This document shows positions 25,128-35,910 of a stretch of DNA of 64,000 nucleotides, piece after piece. The stretch lies in contig NZ_JAPJPF010000002.1 in assembly GCF_030825805.1 (NCBI RefSeq), positions 1 to 64,000 of the forward strand, given 5' to 3'. The notes under the pieces are model-generated. The model had not been told where the DNA came from and made no database searches. It saw nothing but the letters and a program-made list of their open reading frames with translations. The number at the start of each line of letters is the position of its first letter. Positions within the stretch are counted from its first letter, which is position 1. Both the position numbers and the translations under genes were made by a program. This DNA comes from Streptococcus sp. (lineage in GTDB: Bacteria; Bacillota; Bacilli; Lactobacillales; Streptococcaceae).

Positions 25128-25763
25128 ATGCGAAACAGACCAATTATTATCGGTGTAACAGGTGGTTCTGGTGGGGGGAAAACCAGTGTTTCTCGTGCAA
25201 TTTTGTCCCACTTTCCAGATGAAAAGATTGCTATGATTGAGCACGATTCTTATTACAAGGATCAAAGTCATCTAACCTTTGAAGAGCGGATTCAGACCAA
25301 CTATGACCATCCTTTTGCCTTTGATACAGACCTCATGATTGAGCAAATCAATGAGTTGTTGGCTGGCCGTCCGGTTGATATTCCAACTTATGACTATGCA
25401 GCGCACACGCGTAGTGCTAAGACTTATCGCCAGGAGCCTCAGGATGTCTTTATCGTTGAGGGGATTTTAGTCTTGGAGGACAAGCGTCTTCGTGACTTGA
25501 TGGATATCAAGATTTTCGTTGATACCGACGATGATGTGCGGATCATTCGCCGGATCAAGCGAGATATGGAAGAGCGCGGTCGGAGTTTGGACAGCGTCAT
25601 CGAGCAGTACTTGGGAGTGGTGAAGCCGATGTACCATCAGTTTATCGAGCCAACCAAGCGTTATGCGGATGTTATCATTCCAGAAGGCGTGACCAATACT
25701 GTAGCCATTGATTTGATTACGACCAAGATTGAGAAGATTTTGAGCGAATCACGTGAAGGATAA
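25128..25763 (+). CDS. udk: Uridine kinase
   Basis: Uridine/cytidine kinase phosphorylates the nucleosides to UMP and CMP in pyrimidine salvage. From the ATG at 25128 ([13 protein letters not shown]) it has 211 residues, with GGAG six bases upstream; the ATG at 25116 covers that site. The P-loop GGSGGGKTS is at about 12-20, IEHDSYYKD near 40, RSAKTY near 106, and the lid arginines in [16 protein letters not shown] near 148-163. An extended -10 (TG-A-TAGAAT, 25090-25098) lies upstream. A weak hairpin ending CCTCTTTT follows. Confidence 0.94.
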   Translation: MRNRPIIIGVTGGSGGGKTSVSRAILSHFPDEKIAMIEHDSYYKDQSHLTFEERIQTNYDHPFAFDTDLMIEQINELLAGRPVDIPTYDYAAHTRSAKTYRQEPQDVFIVEGILVLEDKRLRDLMDIKIFVDTDDDVRIIRRIKRDMEERGRSLDSVIEQYLGVVKPMYHQFIEPTKRYADVIIPEGVTNTVAIDLITTKIEKILSESREG

Positions 25764-25829
25764 GATAACAAGTGAGAGAGGTTAGGAAGTAGTGTCCCAG
25801 CCTCTTTTCCATGACAAATAGGGGGAAAT

Positions 25830-26501
25830 ATGAAAAAGTTAAGAAGGGAGTTTCACTCCAGAAGTAAGGCCTTTGCCTGCCTACTGACCATGTGTGCAGG
25901 TTTTTCAGATGCCTACACCTTTATCGAAAGAGGAGGGACCTTGGCCGCGGGCCAAACGGGAAACGTGGTCTTTCTATCTGTTGGTTTAATTGGCCATGAA
26001 ATCGCGGATGTGGAGGTCAAACTAGCCACCATGTTGGCCTTTATGATCGGGATTTTCTTGATGACCGTCTTTCAACGCTTCTTTAGTCATTCGGTTTGGC
26101 GGCTCAGTACCTTGGTGCCCTTGGTTTTGACGACCTTGGTGGCAGGATTTCTTCCTAAAGAAGTGCCCAATGTTCTGATTGTGCCTTTCTTTGGACTGAG
26201 CTTGGGGATTGTAGCCACTTCCTTTGGAGAAGTAGATGATTACGCCTACAACCATTCTTTTATGACAGGGAATCTCAAGAAGACCATGGTCGCATATGGA
26301 AATTTTGTACGGGAGCGGAAGATGGAGTTTTTCTGGGAGTCTCTCTTTATGACTTCTTTGATTGGGAGCTTTGTGGGAGGAGCTATTCTTTCCACCTTCC
26401 TCATCCAATATTACGGCCTTCGGACCATCTGGTTTGTTTCCCTTGTTCTGACCCTCTTTCTCTCTTATCGGGCGATTCAATATGTTCGAAGGGATATCTA
26501 G
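25830..26501 (+). CDS. DUF1275 (YoaK-like) membrane protein
   Basis: This is a 223-residue membrane protein with six predicted spans. The signature opening MCAGFSDAYTFIERGGTLAAGQTGNVV (at about residues 21-47) and the inner YNHSFMTGNLKKT (near 147) are diagnostic of DUF1275, whose function is unknown. It has an AGGGGG ribosome-binding site seven bases before the ATG. It stands alone: a weak terminator-like hairpin lies between it and udk, and a set of three hairpins follows. Confidence 0.88.
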   Translation: MKKLRREFHSRSKAFACLLTMCAGFSDAYTFIERGGTLAAGQTGNVVFLSVGLIGHEIADVEVKLATMLAFMIGIFLMTVFQRFFSHSVWRLSTLVPLVLTTLVAGFLPKEVPNVLIVPFFGLSLGIVATSFGEVDDYAYNHSFMTGNLKKTMVAYGNFVRERKMEFFWESLFMTSLIGSFVGGAILSTFLIQYYGLRTIWFVSLVLTLFLSYRAIQYVRRDI

Positions 26502-26526
26502 TCACATTCAAATAGTTTGATCAATC

Positions 26527-26702
26527 GAGGCTGGGACAAAAGTCCTAGCCTCTAAATTTTCTTTGGATTATCGAGCAAGACGCAGTGGTTGAGTGGGCTC
26601 TACTAAGCTGATTTCATCAGCTTTTACAGCCCTACTCAACTGTGCGGAGGTGGGACGACGAAATCGAATTCTAACGAATTACCGATTTCTGTCCCACTCT
26701 CT
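26527..26702 (+). repeat. Three-hairpin intergenic region
   Basis: The 312-base gap after the DUF1275 gene holds three successive hairpins. The first (26527-26552), GAGGCTGGGAC-AAAA-GTCCTAGCCTC followed by AAATTTT, is a terminator. The second, GTTGAGTGGGCT with AGCCCTACTCAAC, encloses AAGCTGAT/ATCAGCTT. The third pairs GTGGGAC with GTCCCAC. Words from the first hairpin (GTCCCAGCCTCTTTTCC) recur before the DUF1275 gene at about 25794. I suspect a streptococcal intergenic repeat. There is no coding frame. Confidence 0.6.
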
Positions 26703-26797
26703 TTTAATTGGGAATATTTGCTTGATAGTTCTGATGGCAAGCTGGGTTGTTATCAAAGGTTGCTCCGTTGTAAATACTTAATTTTCTAACTAAAGTT

Positions 26798-26806
26798 TGG
26801 TATAAT
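26798..26806 (+). promoter_or_regulatory. Extended -10 promoter, leaderless
   Basis: TG-G-TATAAT ends seven bases before the ATG at 26814, so the transcript should begin at the start codon. Confidence 0.7.
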
Positions 26807-26813
26807 AAAGGTT

Positions 26814-27311
26814 ATGAATATACAGGAAAAAGAATCACGTTACCAACTCTTACTAGCCCAGTTAGAAGCTCTTTTAGAGGGTGAAAGCAATGCCTTGGCC
26901 AATTTATCCAATGCCAGTGCTTTGCTCAATCAAGCCCTACCACATTCGGTCTTTGCAGGTTTTTATCTTTATGATCAAAAAGAGCTGATTTTAGGCCCCT
27001 TTCAAGGTCAGGTTTCCTGTGTCCACATTGCCTTAGGAAAAGGCGTCTGTGGAGAAGCAGCAGAGAAAAGAGAGACGCTGGTAATTGAGGATGTGACCCA
27101 GCATGCCAATTATATCTCTTGTGACAGTCGCGCCATGAGTGAGATTGTGGTTCCCATGGTCTTGAAAGACCAGTTGCTGGGAGTGTTGGATCTAGATTCG
27201 GACCAAGTGGAAGATTATGACGACCTGGATCGCCTTTATTTGGAACGTTTTGTAGCTATCTTACTTGAAAAAACAAATTGGAATTTTAGGATGTTTGGAG
27301 TAGTAGATTAA
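26814..27311 (+). CDS. Free methionine-(R)-sulfoxide reductase (GAF domain)
   Basis: This 165-residue single GAF-domain protein would reduce free methionine-R-sulfoxide. The three cysteines of the fRMsr family are all present with the expected spacing: [19 protein letters not shown] (about residues 63 and 73) and NYISCDS (about 97). The GAF end [18 protein letters not shown] follows. Its TAA stop overlaps the dnaX ATG, so the two genes are coupled. There is no ribosome-binding site before its own start. Confidence 0.88.
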   Translation: MNIQEKESRYQLLLAQLEALLEGESNALANLSNASALLNQALPHSVFAGFYLYDQKELILGPFQGQVSCVHIALGKGVCGEAAEKRETLVIEDVTQHANYISCDSRAMSEIVVPMVLKDQLLGVLDLDSDQVEDYDDLDRLYLERFVAILLEKTNWNFRMFGVVD

Positions 27312-28987
27312 TGTATCAAGCCCTCTATCGTAAATACCGTAGCCAGACCTTTGGCCAACTTGTAGGGCAGGAGGTTATTGCGACGACCCTTCGACAAGCT
27401 GTCGAACAGGGGAAAATTAGCCATGCCTATCTCTTTTCTGGACCTCGTGGGACGGGGAAGACCAGTGTGGCAAAAATCTTTGCCAAGGCCATGAACTGCC
27501 CCAACCAAAAAGGGGGAGAGCCTTGTAATGATTGCTATATCTGTGAAGCCATTACCAATGGCAGTTTAGAGGATGTTATCGAGATTGACGCAGCCTCAAA
27601 TAATGGGGTAGATGAGATCCGAGATATCCGCGATAAATCTACCTATGCGCCTAGTTTGGCTCCTCATAAGGTCTATATTATCGATGAGGTCCATATGCTC
27701 TCGACGGGAGCCTTTAATGCTCTTCTCAAAACCTTGGAAGAACCGACAGAAAATGTAGTCTTTATCCTAGCAACAACGGAATTGCACAAGATTCCAGCAA
27801 CCATCCTTTCACGGGTTCAACGCTTTGAGTTCAAATCCATCAAGACGTCAGCCATTCAAGACCACCTAAAAGCTGTTTTGGATAAAGAAGGGATTGATTA
27901 CGAAGAAGAAGCTGTAGCCATAATTGCCCGTCGGGCAGAAGGTGGGATGCGGGATGCCTTGTCCATTTTGGACCAAGCCCTCAGCCTGACAGCTGGTGCC
28001 CAATTGACCACTGCGACGGCTGAAGAAATCACAGGTTCCATCAGTCAAGAAGCTTTAGATCTCTATGTTGTAGCCTTGTCAGCACACGATGCAACAGCTG
28101 CCTTGGAGCAGTTGAACCTGATCTTTGATAATGGGAAAAACATGGCCCGCTTTGTGACGGACCTCTTGCAGTATTTACGGGATCTCTTGATCGTTCAGAC
28201 AGGTGGGGAAAATCTCCATGTCAGTGAGAGATTTAACCAGAATCTAGCCATTCCACAAGCCACCCTCTTTGCTTGGATTGATCTTGCGACAAGGAGTTTA
28301 GCGGATATCAAAAACAGCCTGCAGCCGAAAATCTATACGGAGATGATGACCATTCGTTTGGCAGAATACAAGGGTGAGGGCCCTTCGGCTAGCCAAGCGG
28401 CTCTTCCAGCAGATTTCTTGGCACAAATGGACCAACTCAAAAGAGAAGTGGAGTTACTGAAAAGTCAATTAGCTCAAGTAGGGAGCGGGTCTCCTGTAGC
28501 CAAGTCAGCTCCAGCCCGTCCTCAGAAGTCTAGCAAGGACTATCGAGTGGATCGCAATAAGGTTCAAGCCATCTTACAAGAAGCAGTTGAAAATCCAGAT
28601 TTAGCCCGTAACAATCTCATTCGCCTACAGAATGCTTGGGGGGAAATTATTGAAAGCCTAGCAGGGGCAGATAGGGCTTTACTGGTTGGTTCACAGCCGG
28701 TTGCGGCTAATGAACGCCATGCGATTTTAGCTTTTGAGTCTGCCTTTAATGCCGAACAGACCATGAAGCGAGATAACCTCAATACCATGTTTGGCAATAT
28801 TTTAAGCAATGCGGCAGGTTTCTCTCCGGAGATTTTGGCTATTTCCATGGAGGAATGGACCCAGGTTCGGGCGGAATTCTCTAAGAAAGCTCGTGGTCAC
28901 AAGGATGAAGTCGAGGTGGCAGAAGAGCCTGTCATTCCGGAAGGTTTTGATTTTCTCTCTGAGAAAATTACGATCCAAGAAGACTAG
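27311..28987 (+). CDS. dnaX: DNA polymerase III subunits gamma and tau
   Basis: DnaX is the clamp-loader ATPase of the replisome. It has 558 residues. The AAA+ core starts [14 protein letters not shown]; Walker A GPRGTGKTS is near residue 45, the zinc cysteines in CPNQKGGEPCNDCYIC near 64-79, Walker B VYIIDEVHML near 120, and sensor 1 ATTE near 157. The oligomerisation domain follows to about residue 360, and the rest is the tau-like C-terminal part. No slippery A-run is obvious at the core boundary. It starts inside the stop of the reductase gene. Confidence 0.96.
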   Translation: MYQALYRKYRSQTFGQLVGQEVIATTLRQAVEQGKISHAYLFSGPRGTGKTSVAKIFAKAMNCPNQKGGEPCNDCYICEAITNGSLEDVIEIDAASNNGVDEIRDIRDKSTYAPSLAPHKVYIIDEVHMLSTGAFNALLKTLEEPTENVVFILATTELHKIPATILSRVQRFEFKSIKTSAIQDHLKAVLDKEGIDYEEEAVAIIARRAEGGMRDALSILDQALSLTAGAQLTTATAEEITGSISQEALDLYVVALSAHDATAALEQLNLIFDNGKNMARFVTDLLQYLRDLLIVQTGGENLHVSERFNQNLAIPQATLFAWIDLATRSLADIKNSLQPKIYTEMMTIRLAEYKGEGPSASQAALPADFLAQMDQLKREVELLKSQLAQVGSGSPVAKSAPARPQKSSKDYRVDRNKVQAILQEAVENPDLARNNLIRLQNAWGEIIESLAGADRALLVGSQPVAANERHAILAFESAFNAEQTMKRDNLNTMFGNILSNAAGFSPEILAISMEEWTQVRAEFSKKARGHKDEVEVAEEPVIPEGFDFLSEKITIQED

Positions 28988-29010
28988 CCTGTGCTTTTTT
29001 CAGAAAATCG

Positions 29011-29019
29011 TGGTAGAAT
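29011..29019 (+). promoter_or_regulatory. Extended -10 promoter, leaderless
   Basis: TG-G-TAGAAT ends six bases before the ATG at 29026. No ribosome-binding site fits in between. Confidence 0.6.
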
Positions 29020-29025
29020 AACAAT

Positions 29026-29238
29026 ATGAATAAACGTCAATTTTGGACTATGGCTATCTTTACAGCCTTTGAAACCTATTTTTTCAATGATGCAGTAATG
29101 AGAGAAAGTTACCTGGCAGCTATCTTCTGGGCTCTCTTGATACTGAGAAATTTGCAAGTCAGCTATATCTTAGGGAAATTGGTCGAAAGTATCGATCAAC
29201 AGCTCAATCAGAAAAAACGGGATAAGTATAAAAAATAA
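29026..29238 (+). CDS. DUF3272 family small membrane protein
   Basis: This is a 70-residue protein. The start MNKRQFWTMAIFTAFETYFF and the middle AAIFWALLILRNLQVSYILGKL match DUF3272, a small streptococcal family of unknown function (from memory). Two short hydrophobic stretches (about residues 8-20 and 32-45) are followed by a basic tail with RDKYKK. It has its own promoter 6 bases before the start and lies between dnaX and a bidirectional terminator. Confidence 0.8.
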   Translation: MNKRQFWTMAIFTAFETYFFNDAVMRESYLAAIFWALLILRNLQVSYILGKLVESIDQQLNQKKRDKYKK

Positions 29239-29262
29239 GCACCGAGAGGTGCTTATTTTTTT
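29234..29262. terminator. Bidirectional terminator
   Basis: AATAAGCACC-GAGA-GGTGCTTATT is flanked by A-run and T-run and serves the DUF3272 gene and the convergent birA. Confidence 0.9.
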
Positions 29263-29278
29263 GAGCTGTTGGTCTGTT

Positions 29279-30220
29279 TTACAGGTCCCACTGTTTGAGG
29301 GAAATTTCGCCACTATTAAGCCAGCGTTCTTGGCCGTCCTCCAGTTGGACTAGTAGTTGTCCACTATCTGAGATATCCTTGGCCAGACCTTGGTAGCTGG
29401 TTTGATTTTGTTCGAAGCGGACTTCCTTACCTAGGACCAGTGAACGTTGCTTGTAGAGGTAGATCAGCTCCTCTTCTGGAGTGGTGAAAAATTCCTTCCA
29501 AATCTCAGCAATCAGTTCATTGCGGGAAATGGGAGGCTGGGCACCAAAGAGGGACCCTGCCTTGTCTTTCAGTTCCTTTGGAAAATCAGTGATGGAAAAA
29601 TTGAGCCCCACACCAATAATGACATCTGTGATGAGGCCTGTTTCGATAGAACTGATGGCTTCAGTCAGAATGCCTCCAACTTTTTTCCCCTTGTAGTAGA
29701 TGTCATTGACCCACTTGATATCGACATCCAGTAAGGCTAGACTTTTCAGAGCCTTATAGATAGCAGCTGCGACCATGAGGGTATAGGCAGGTGCTTGATC
29801 GAAAGGGAGGTTGGGCTTGAGGTGGAGAGACATGTAGATTCCCCCTTGAGAAGGACAGAAGTAGTCGCGCCCAAAACGCCCCTTACCAGCTGTTTGGAAA
29901 GGAGCTAGATACAGAGTAGCAGATTGGCCACCCGCTTCCATGGCATTCTTAGCGTCTAACTGGGTGGATTGGCACTGGGGATTATAGGAGACTGTCAATG
30001 GACAAAGGTCTTCGATGACTTGGGGGATTAGGAGGTCTCCAGAAAGGATCTTGTAGCCTCGATTTTTAACAGACTCAATCTCGATGCCTTCTTTTTCTAG
30101 ACGCTGGATGGCCTTCCAGATAGAGGTGCGAGACAGGCCCATTTCCTGGGCTAGTTGCTCGCCGTTGACATAATCCTGGGCTTGGGCCAAAGTTTGGTAT
30201 AAAATTTCGTGTGTTTTCAT
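29279..30220 (-). CDS. birA: Biotin-[acetyl-CoA-carboxylase] ligase/repressor BirA
   Basis: BirA attaches biotin to the carboxyl carrier protein and, in its long form, represses biotin genes. It has 313 residues. The N-terminal winged helix (QLAQEMGLSRTSIWKAIQRL, about residues 22-41) shows it is the bifunctional type. The ligase domain has FQTAGKGRFGRDY near 108-120, a variant of the usual GRGRxGR biotinyl-AMP loop, and KWVNDIYYKGKKVGGIL near 168-184. A small C-terminal SH3-like domain ends it. It lies 29 bases after galR on the same strand. bioY at 16720 is a plausible target, but no operator was seen. Confidence 0.93.
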   Translation of the reverse strand: MKTHEILYQTLAQAQDYVNGEQLAQEMGLSRTSIWKAIQRLEKEGIEIESVKNRGYKILSGDLLIPQVIEDLCPLTVSYNPQCQSTQLDAKNAMEAGGQSATLYLAPFQTAGKGRFGRDYFCPSQGGIYMSLHLKPNLPFDQAPAYTLMVAAAIYKALKSLALLDVDIKWVNDIYYKGKKVGGILTEAISSIETGLITDVIIGVGLNFSITDFPKELKDKAGSLFGAQPPISRNELIAEIWKEFFTTPEEELIYLYKQRSLVLGKEVRFEQNQTSYQGLAKDISDSGQLLVQLEDGQERWLNSGEISLKQWDL

Positions 30221-30249
30221 AGTATCTTATTTTCGAAGAGGATGGAAGA

Positions 30250-31296
<1,047 letters not shown>

Positions 31297-31302
31297 TTAG
31301 TG

Positions 31303-31328
31303 TAGTTTACTAAAATTTTAGTAAACTA
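31303..31328. promoter_or_regulatory. GalR operator, perfect 26-bp palindrome
   Basis: The half-site TAGTTTACTAAAA is followed directly by its exact reverse complement TTTTAGTAAACTA. It sits between galR and galK, ending one base before the galK -35 and upstream of the galR -10. Confidence 0.85.
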
Positions 31329-31329
31329 A

Positions 31330-31358
31330 TTGATTTGCTTTATGAAAAGGGTTACACT
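31330..31358 (+). promoter_or_regulatory. galK promoter
   Basis: TTGATT (31330-31335) and TACACT (31353-31358) are 17 bases apart, next to the GalR operator. Confidence 0.7.
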
Positions 31359-31392
31359 AAAGATAAATAACTATATAAGTGAGGTAATCGCA

Positions 31393-32559
31393 ATGAATAC
31401 TCAAGAACTTCGGAACGCTTTTCAAACAGTCTTTGGAGCAGAAGCGGATCATACCTTCTTCTCACCAGGTCGGATCAATCTAATCGGTGAGCACACAGAC
31501 TATAACGGGGGTCATGTCTTCCCTGCAGCTATCACCCTTGGTACCTACGGAGCAGCTCGCAAACGCGAGGATAAGCTTCTTCGTTTCTTCTCTGCTAACT
31601 TTGAAGACAAGGGCATCATTGAAGTTCCTCTTGAAAACCTTCAGTTTGAAGAGGAGCACAACTGGACCAACTATCCAAAAGGCGTTCTTCATTTCTTGCA
31701 AGAAGCTGGTCACACCATTGATGTGGGGATGGATGTCTATGTCTACGGTAATATTCCAAATGGATCTGGTCTCTCTTCTTCAGCCTCACTAGAGATGCTG
31801 ACGGGCGTCATTGCGGAAACCATCTATGGTCTTAAAGTGGATCGGGTAGAACTGGTTAAGATCGGAAAACAAACGGAAAATCATTTTATCGGGGTCAACT
31901 CTGGCATCATGGACCAGTTTGCCATCGGTATGGGGGCTGACCAACGGGTCATTTATCTGGATACCAACACTTTGGAATATGATTTGGTGCCCCTTGATTT
32001 GAAAGACAATGTCGTCGTGATTATGAATACCAATAAACGCCGTGAATTGATTGATTCAAAATACAATGAACGCCGTGCGGAATGTGAAACAGCTGTTTCA
32101 GAATTGCAAGCTAAACTAGACATCCAAACCTTGGGTGAATTGGATGTCTGGGATTTTGATACCTATAGCTACTTGATCAAGGATGAAAATCGCATCAAAC
32201 GAGCTCGCCATGCGGTACTTGAAAACCAACGGACCCTCCAAGCTCGCAAGGCTCTGGAAGAAGGAGACTTGGAAGCCTTTGGACGATTCATGAATGCTTC
32301 CCACGTATCCTTAGAACACGATTATGAGGTAACTGGACTTGAATTGGATACCTTGGTGCATACAGCCTGGGAACAAGAAGGAGTGCTTGGTGCTCGTATG
32401 ACGGGAGCAGGCTTTGGTGGTTGCGCCATCGCCCTTGTTAACAAAGATAAGGTTGAGGCTTTTGAAGAAGCTGTCGGCAAACGCTATGAGGAAATCGTTG
32501 GCTATGCGCCAAGTTTCTACATTGCAGAGGTTGCGGCAGGGACACGGGTGCTTGATTAA
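31393..32559 (+). CDS. galK: Galactokinase
   Basis: GalK phosphorylates alpha-D-galactose to galactose-1-phosphate, the first Leloir step. From the ATG at 31393 ([15 protein letters not shown]) it has 388 residues, with GAGGT upstream; the longer frame from 31330 begins at the operator edge and is not credible. The GHMP kinase motifs are the galactose signature [15 protein letters not shown] near residue 26, the ATP loop [13 protein letters not shown] near 121, and [13 protein letters not shown] near 336. galT follows after 12 bases. Confidence 0.96.
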   Translation: MNTQELRNAFQTVFGAEADHTFFSPGRINLIGEHTDYNGGHVFPAAITLGTYGAARKREDKLLRFFSANFEDKGIIEVPLENLQFEEEHNWTNYPKGVLHFLQEAGHTIDVGMDVYVYGNIPNGSGLSSSASLEMLTGVIAETIYGLKVDRVELVKIGKQTENHFIGVNSGIMDQFAIGMGADQRVIYLDTNTLEYDLVPLDLKDNVVVIMNTNKRRELIDSKYNERRAECETAVSELQAKLDIQTLGELDVWDFDTYSYLIKDENRIKRARHAVLENQRTLQARKALEEGDLEAFGRFMNASHVSLEHDYEVTGLELDTLVHTAWEQEGVLGARMTGAGFGGCAIALVNKDKVEAFEEAVGKRYEEIVGYAPSFYIAEVAAGTRVLD

Positions 32560-32571
32560 AAAGGAGATAGG

Positions 32572-34044
32572 ATGACAGAACTGGTATTAGATGCATTTGT
32601 CACAGCCGTCATTGTGGCAAGTGACTATGAAGAGATGGATCGGATTTATCTAAAAAACCGCGTCATGAGTCGCGTTGGAGAAGAGGGGCTAGACGCCCCA
32701 GCCCAAAAAGAAGACTTGATTGCGCTCAAAGATCAGCTGGTGGAGATTGCGGTTGCGAATAATATGATTCAAGATAGCATGGCCGCCAAGGACAGCTTGG
32801 GTGCAGAGTTGATGGATTGGATCACACCTAGCTCTAGTCAGGTCAACCATCGTTTCTGGGAGACCTACCGTCAGTCTAAAGAAGATGCGATTGCTGATTT
32901 CTATGCCCTTTCTAAGCGCAATGATTACATCAAAGTCAAAGCGATTGCACAAAACATTGCCTTTGAGGCAGAAACTCCCTACGGTTCTCTTGAAATCACC
33001 ATCAATCTGTCAAAACCTGAAAAAGATCCTAAAGACATTGCAGCGGCCAAACTTGCCAAAACCAGTCATTATCCAGCCTGCCAATTATGCTTTGAAAATG
33101 AAGGCTATCAAGGTCGCCTAGACCATCCAGCTCGGGCCAATCACCGGATTATTCGCTTTGATATGGACGGTCATGACTGGGGCTTCCAGTATTCCCCTTA
33201 TGCCTACTTCAATGAACACTGCATTTTCCTTGATAGCCAGCATGTGCCCATGGCCATTAGTCGCAAGACCTTTGAGCGACTTTTGACCATTGTTGAGACT
33301 TTTCCAGGCTATTTTGCGGGGTCTAATGCAGATCTGCCTATTGTAGGGGGATCCATCCTGACTCATGACCACTACCAAGGCGGACGGCACACCTTCCCTA
33401 TGGAGCTAGCTCCTGTTGAGGAAAGTTTTACCATTGAGGGCTTTGAGGCTGTATCGCTAGGGATTGTCAACTGGCCCATGTCGGTTCTCCGTTTGCAATC
33501 AGACGACAAGGAACAATTGATTGCTCTGGCAGACCATATCCTTACAGCCTGGCGTGGCTACTCGGATCCAGTCGTTCAAGTCTTAGCGGCATCCGACGGT
33601 CAGCCCCACCATACCATTACACCCATTGCACGGATTCGTGATGGGCATTATGAACTGGACTTGGTGCTCCGTGATAACCAAACCTCACCAGAGCATCCAG
33701 ATGGTATCTATCACCCGCATGCAGATGTGCAACACATCAAAAAAGAAAATATCGGCCTGATCGAAGTCATGGGGCTAGCGATTTTGCCACCTCGTCTTAA
33801 GGAAGAACTCAAGCAGGTCCAAGACTATCTACTTGGACGTGAGAGCACGGTAGCGGCCTACCACCAGCCTTGGGCAGATGATTTGAAAGCCACTCACCCA
33901 GCTATCACAGAAGAAGCAGAGGCAGAGGCTCTTGTCCGTGAATCAGTCGGCCAGATCTTTGCGCGCGTGCTTGAAGATGCTGGTGTCTACAAGCGAACAG
34001 CAGAAGGCCAATCTGCCTTCAGACGCTTTGTTGCGACACTTTAA
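32572..34044 (+). CDS. galT: UDP-glucose-hexose-1-phosphate uridylyltransferase, class II
   Basis: GalT exchanges UMP between UDP-glucose and galactose-1-phosphate. At 490 residues it is the long class II type found in Firmicutes, not the short class I type. Visible are the cysteine pair [13 protein letters not shown] near 165-177, the region [12 protein letters not shown] near 215, and [15 protein letters not shown] near 260-275, which stands in the active-site position. AAGGAG precedes the ATG, 12 bases after galK. Confidence 0.95.
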   Translation: MTELVLDAFVTAVIVASDYEEMDRIYLKNRVMSRVGEEGLDAPAQKEDLIALKDQLVEIAVANNMIQDSMAAKDSLGAELMDWITPSSSQVNHRFWETYRQSKEDAIADFYALSKRNDYIKVKAIAQNIAFEAETPYGSLEITINLSKPEKDPKDIAAAKLAKTSHYPACQLCFENEGYQGRLDHPARANHRIIRFDMDGHDWGFQYSPYAYFNEHCIFLDSQHVPMAISRKTFERLLTIVETFPGYFAGSNADLPIVGGSILTHDHYQGGRHTFPMELAPVEESFTIEGFEAVSLGIVNWPMSVLRLQSDDKEQLIALADHILTAWRGYSDPVVQVLAASDGQPHHTITPIARIRDGHYELDLVLRDNQTSPEHPDGIYHPHADVQHIKKENIGLIEVMGLAILPPRLKEELKQVQDYLLGRESTVAAYHQPWADDLKATHPAITEEAEAEALVRESVGQIFARVLEDAGVYKRTAEGQSAFRRFVATL

Positions 34045-34107
34045 GTGTGGAGAAGAGGCAGAAATTTGGTACAATAAGAGAGAAAACAAGAAGCGAAAGG
34101 AAAACAA

Positions 34108-35106
34108 ATGGCAATACTCGTACTCGGAGGAGCTGGCTATATCGGTTCCCACATGGTGGACCGCTTGGTTAATGAAGGACAGGATAAAGTCGTCGTGGTC
34201 GATAGCCTGGTCACAGGCCACCGTGCAGCGGTGCATCCAGATGCCGTCTTTTACCAAGGAGACCTGGCGGATCAAGACTTTATGCGCACTGTTTTTAAGG
34301 AACATGCAGATATCGATGCGGTCATCCACTTTGCGGCCTACTCACTGGTCGCTGAGTCCATGGCAGATCCATTGAAATATTTTGACAACAATACAGCAGG
34401 CATGGTCAAACTCTTGGAAGTCATGCATGAATGTGGGGTGCACTACATCGTCTTTTCTTCAACTGCTGCAACCTACGGCATTCCAGAAGAAATTCCGATT
34501 CTTGAAACCACTCCGCAAAAACCAATCAACCCTTATGGCGAAAGCAAGCTCATGATGGAAACCATCATGCGTTGGGCTGATCAAGCCTACGGCATCAAGT
34601 ATGTGCCCCTTCGTTACTTTAATGTAGCAGGTGCTAAGCCTGACGGATCTATCGGAGAAGACCATGGACCAGAGACCCATCTCTTGCCAATCGTCTTGCA
34701 AGTAGCCCAAGGCAAACGCGAGAAAATCTCTATTTTTGGAGATGACTACCAGACACCAGATGGCACCAATGTTCGGGACTATGTCCATCCATTTGACTTG
34801 GCGGATGCCCATCTTTTAGCGGTGGAGTATCTTCGAAATGGAAACCCATCGACTGCTTTTAACTTAGGATCTTCAACCGGATTCTCCAATCTTCAAATCG
34901 TTGAAGCAGCTCGCAAGGTGACCGGACATCCGATCCCACTTGAGCTGGCTGATCGTAGACCAGGAGATCCTGATACCTTGATCGCATCATCTGAGAAGGC
35001 GCGTGCCATCCTCGGCTGGCAACCAAAATTTGACAATATCGAAACCATCATCCAAACAGCCTGGGCTTGGCATTCCAGCCACCCAGATGGCTACAATGAT
35101 CGATAA
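34108..35106 (+). CDS. galE: UDP-glucose 4-epimerase
   Basis: GalE interconverts UDP-galactose and UDP-glucose, closing the Leloir pathway. It has 332 residues, with the short-chain dehydrogenase fold. The NAD loop is GGAGYIGSH at residues 7-15, followed by the catalytic Ser-Thr in SSTAATYG near 116 and the YxxxK of [11 protein letters not shown] near 140. A separate extended -10 (TG-G-TACAAT, 34067-34075) lies in the 63-base gap after galT, so it may be expressed partly independently of the operon. Confidence 0.95.
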   Translation: MAILVLGGAGYIGSHMVDRLVNEGQDKVVVVDSLVTGHRAAVHPDAVFYQGDLADQDFMRTVFKEHADIDAVIHFAAYSLVAESMADPLKYFDNNTAGMVKLLEVMHECGVHYIVFSSTAATYGIPEEIPILETTPQKPINPYGESKLMMETIMRWADQAYGIKYVPLRYFNVAGAKPDGSIGEDHGPETHLLPIVLQVAQGKREKISIFGDDYQTPDGTNVRDYVHPFDLADAHLLAVEYLRNGNPSTAFNLGSSTGFSNLQIVEAARKVTGHPIPLELADRRPGDPDTLIASSEKARAILGWQPKFDNIETIIQTAWAWHSSHPDGYNDR

Positions 35107-35234
35107 GGAGGGACTGCGAACATCATTTTTGAGGCTTTTCTAATAACATCTAAAACGACAGTTGATCTTGCTAAATGACTCGTTTCAGACATCAGTCATT
35201 TCCCTAACCATCATAAAAAAGTGAGGTATTCAAA

Positions 35235-35819
35235 ATGAATAAAACCACAAAAATGTTAGCCGTCTTCTTGACAGCGGGTCTTCTTTTAGCTGGTTGCGCA
35301 CAAAAAGAGAGTACAAAATCTACTAGTCCATCGTCCACTAAGGCGACTAGTAAAGCAACAAGCAAATCATCCGCTAAAGAGAAGACAAAAGAGTCATCAA
35401 CGGATGAAAGCCAAAAAGAGGATGCACTAGCAGGTGCTCAAAAAACGGTTCTTGAATCGAGTGATGAAGCAGGTAAGTCCACTGTAACCTTGTATTACAA
35501 GGGAGATACCTTGTTAGTACAAGAAAAAGTTGATGATTACGACGTCTCAAAAGTTCCTGGTGAAAACCCTCTTGAATCCATGAAAGAAGCCGTTGCTAAG
35601 AGCCAAGAAATGTTCAAAGATTTGATGGGACAAGGATTTGAACTGACATCAGAATACAAAGATGGAATATTTTATATCCGCAATACCATTGATTACACAA
35701 AAATCGATTTTAAAAAATTAAAAGAAATCGTCCCAGGCTTTAATCCCCTAGATGACAAAACAGTTAGTTATTCAGTAACCAAAGACAGTCTTATCAAAGG
35801 CGGTATGGTCGAAAAATAA
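35235..35819 (+). CDS. DUF1307/YehR-like lipoprotein
   Basis: This is a 194-residue surface lipoprotein. The signal peptide ends in the lipobox LAGC at about residue 21. A Ser/Thr/Lys-rich linker (about 25-60) leads to a compact domain with TLYYKGDTLLVQEKVDDYDVS and the ending TIDYTKIDFKKLKEIVPG. That resembles DUF1307 proteins such as YehR, whose function is unknown. GAGGT lies before the ATG. A terminator follows directly; the 128-base gap before it shows no clear promoter. Confidence 0.75.
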   Translation: MNKTTKMLAVFLTAGLLLAGCAQKESTKSTSPSSTKATSKATSKSSAKEKTKESSTDESQKEDALAGAQKTVLESSDEAGKSTVTLYYKGDTLLVQEKVDDYDVSKVPGENPLESMKEAVAKSQEMFKDLMGQGFELTSEYKDGIFYIRNTIDYTKIDFKKLKEIVPGFNPLDDKTVSYSVTKDSLIKGGMVEK

Positions 35820-35828
35820 ACTAAATGG

Positions 35829-35857
35829 AGAGTAGCTCAGTTTGCTGCTCTTTTTTG
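35829..35857 (+). terminator. Terminator of the lipoprotein gene
   Basis: AGAGTAGC pairs with GCTGCTCT (one T-G pair) around CTCAGTTT's loop and runs into TTTTTT. Confidence 0.85.
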
Positions 35858-35910
35858 GTTTGGCATGAATTCAGGGCCATATTTTGGTAGAATAGGATTT
35901 AAGGAAAATA

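Noticed and set aside
26022-26480. 152-codon open frame on the minus strand across the DUF1275 gene
   Set aside because: Composition (Lys, Gly, His) is that of an antisense shadow, and there is no ribosome-binding site.
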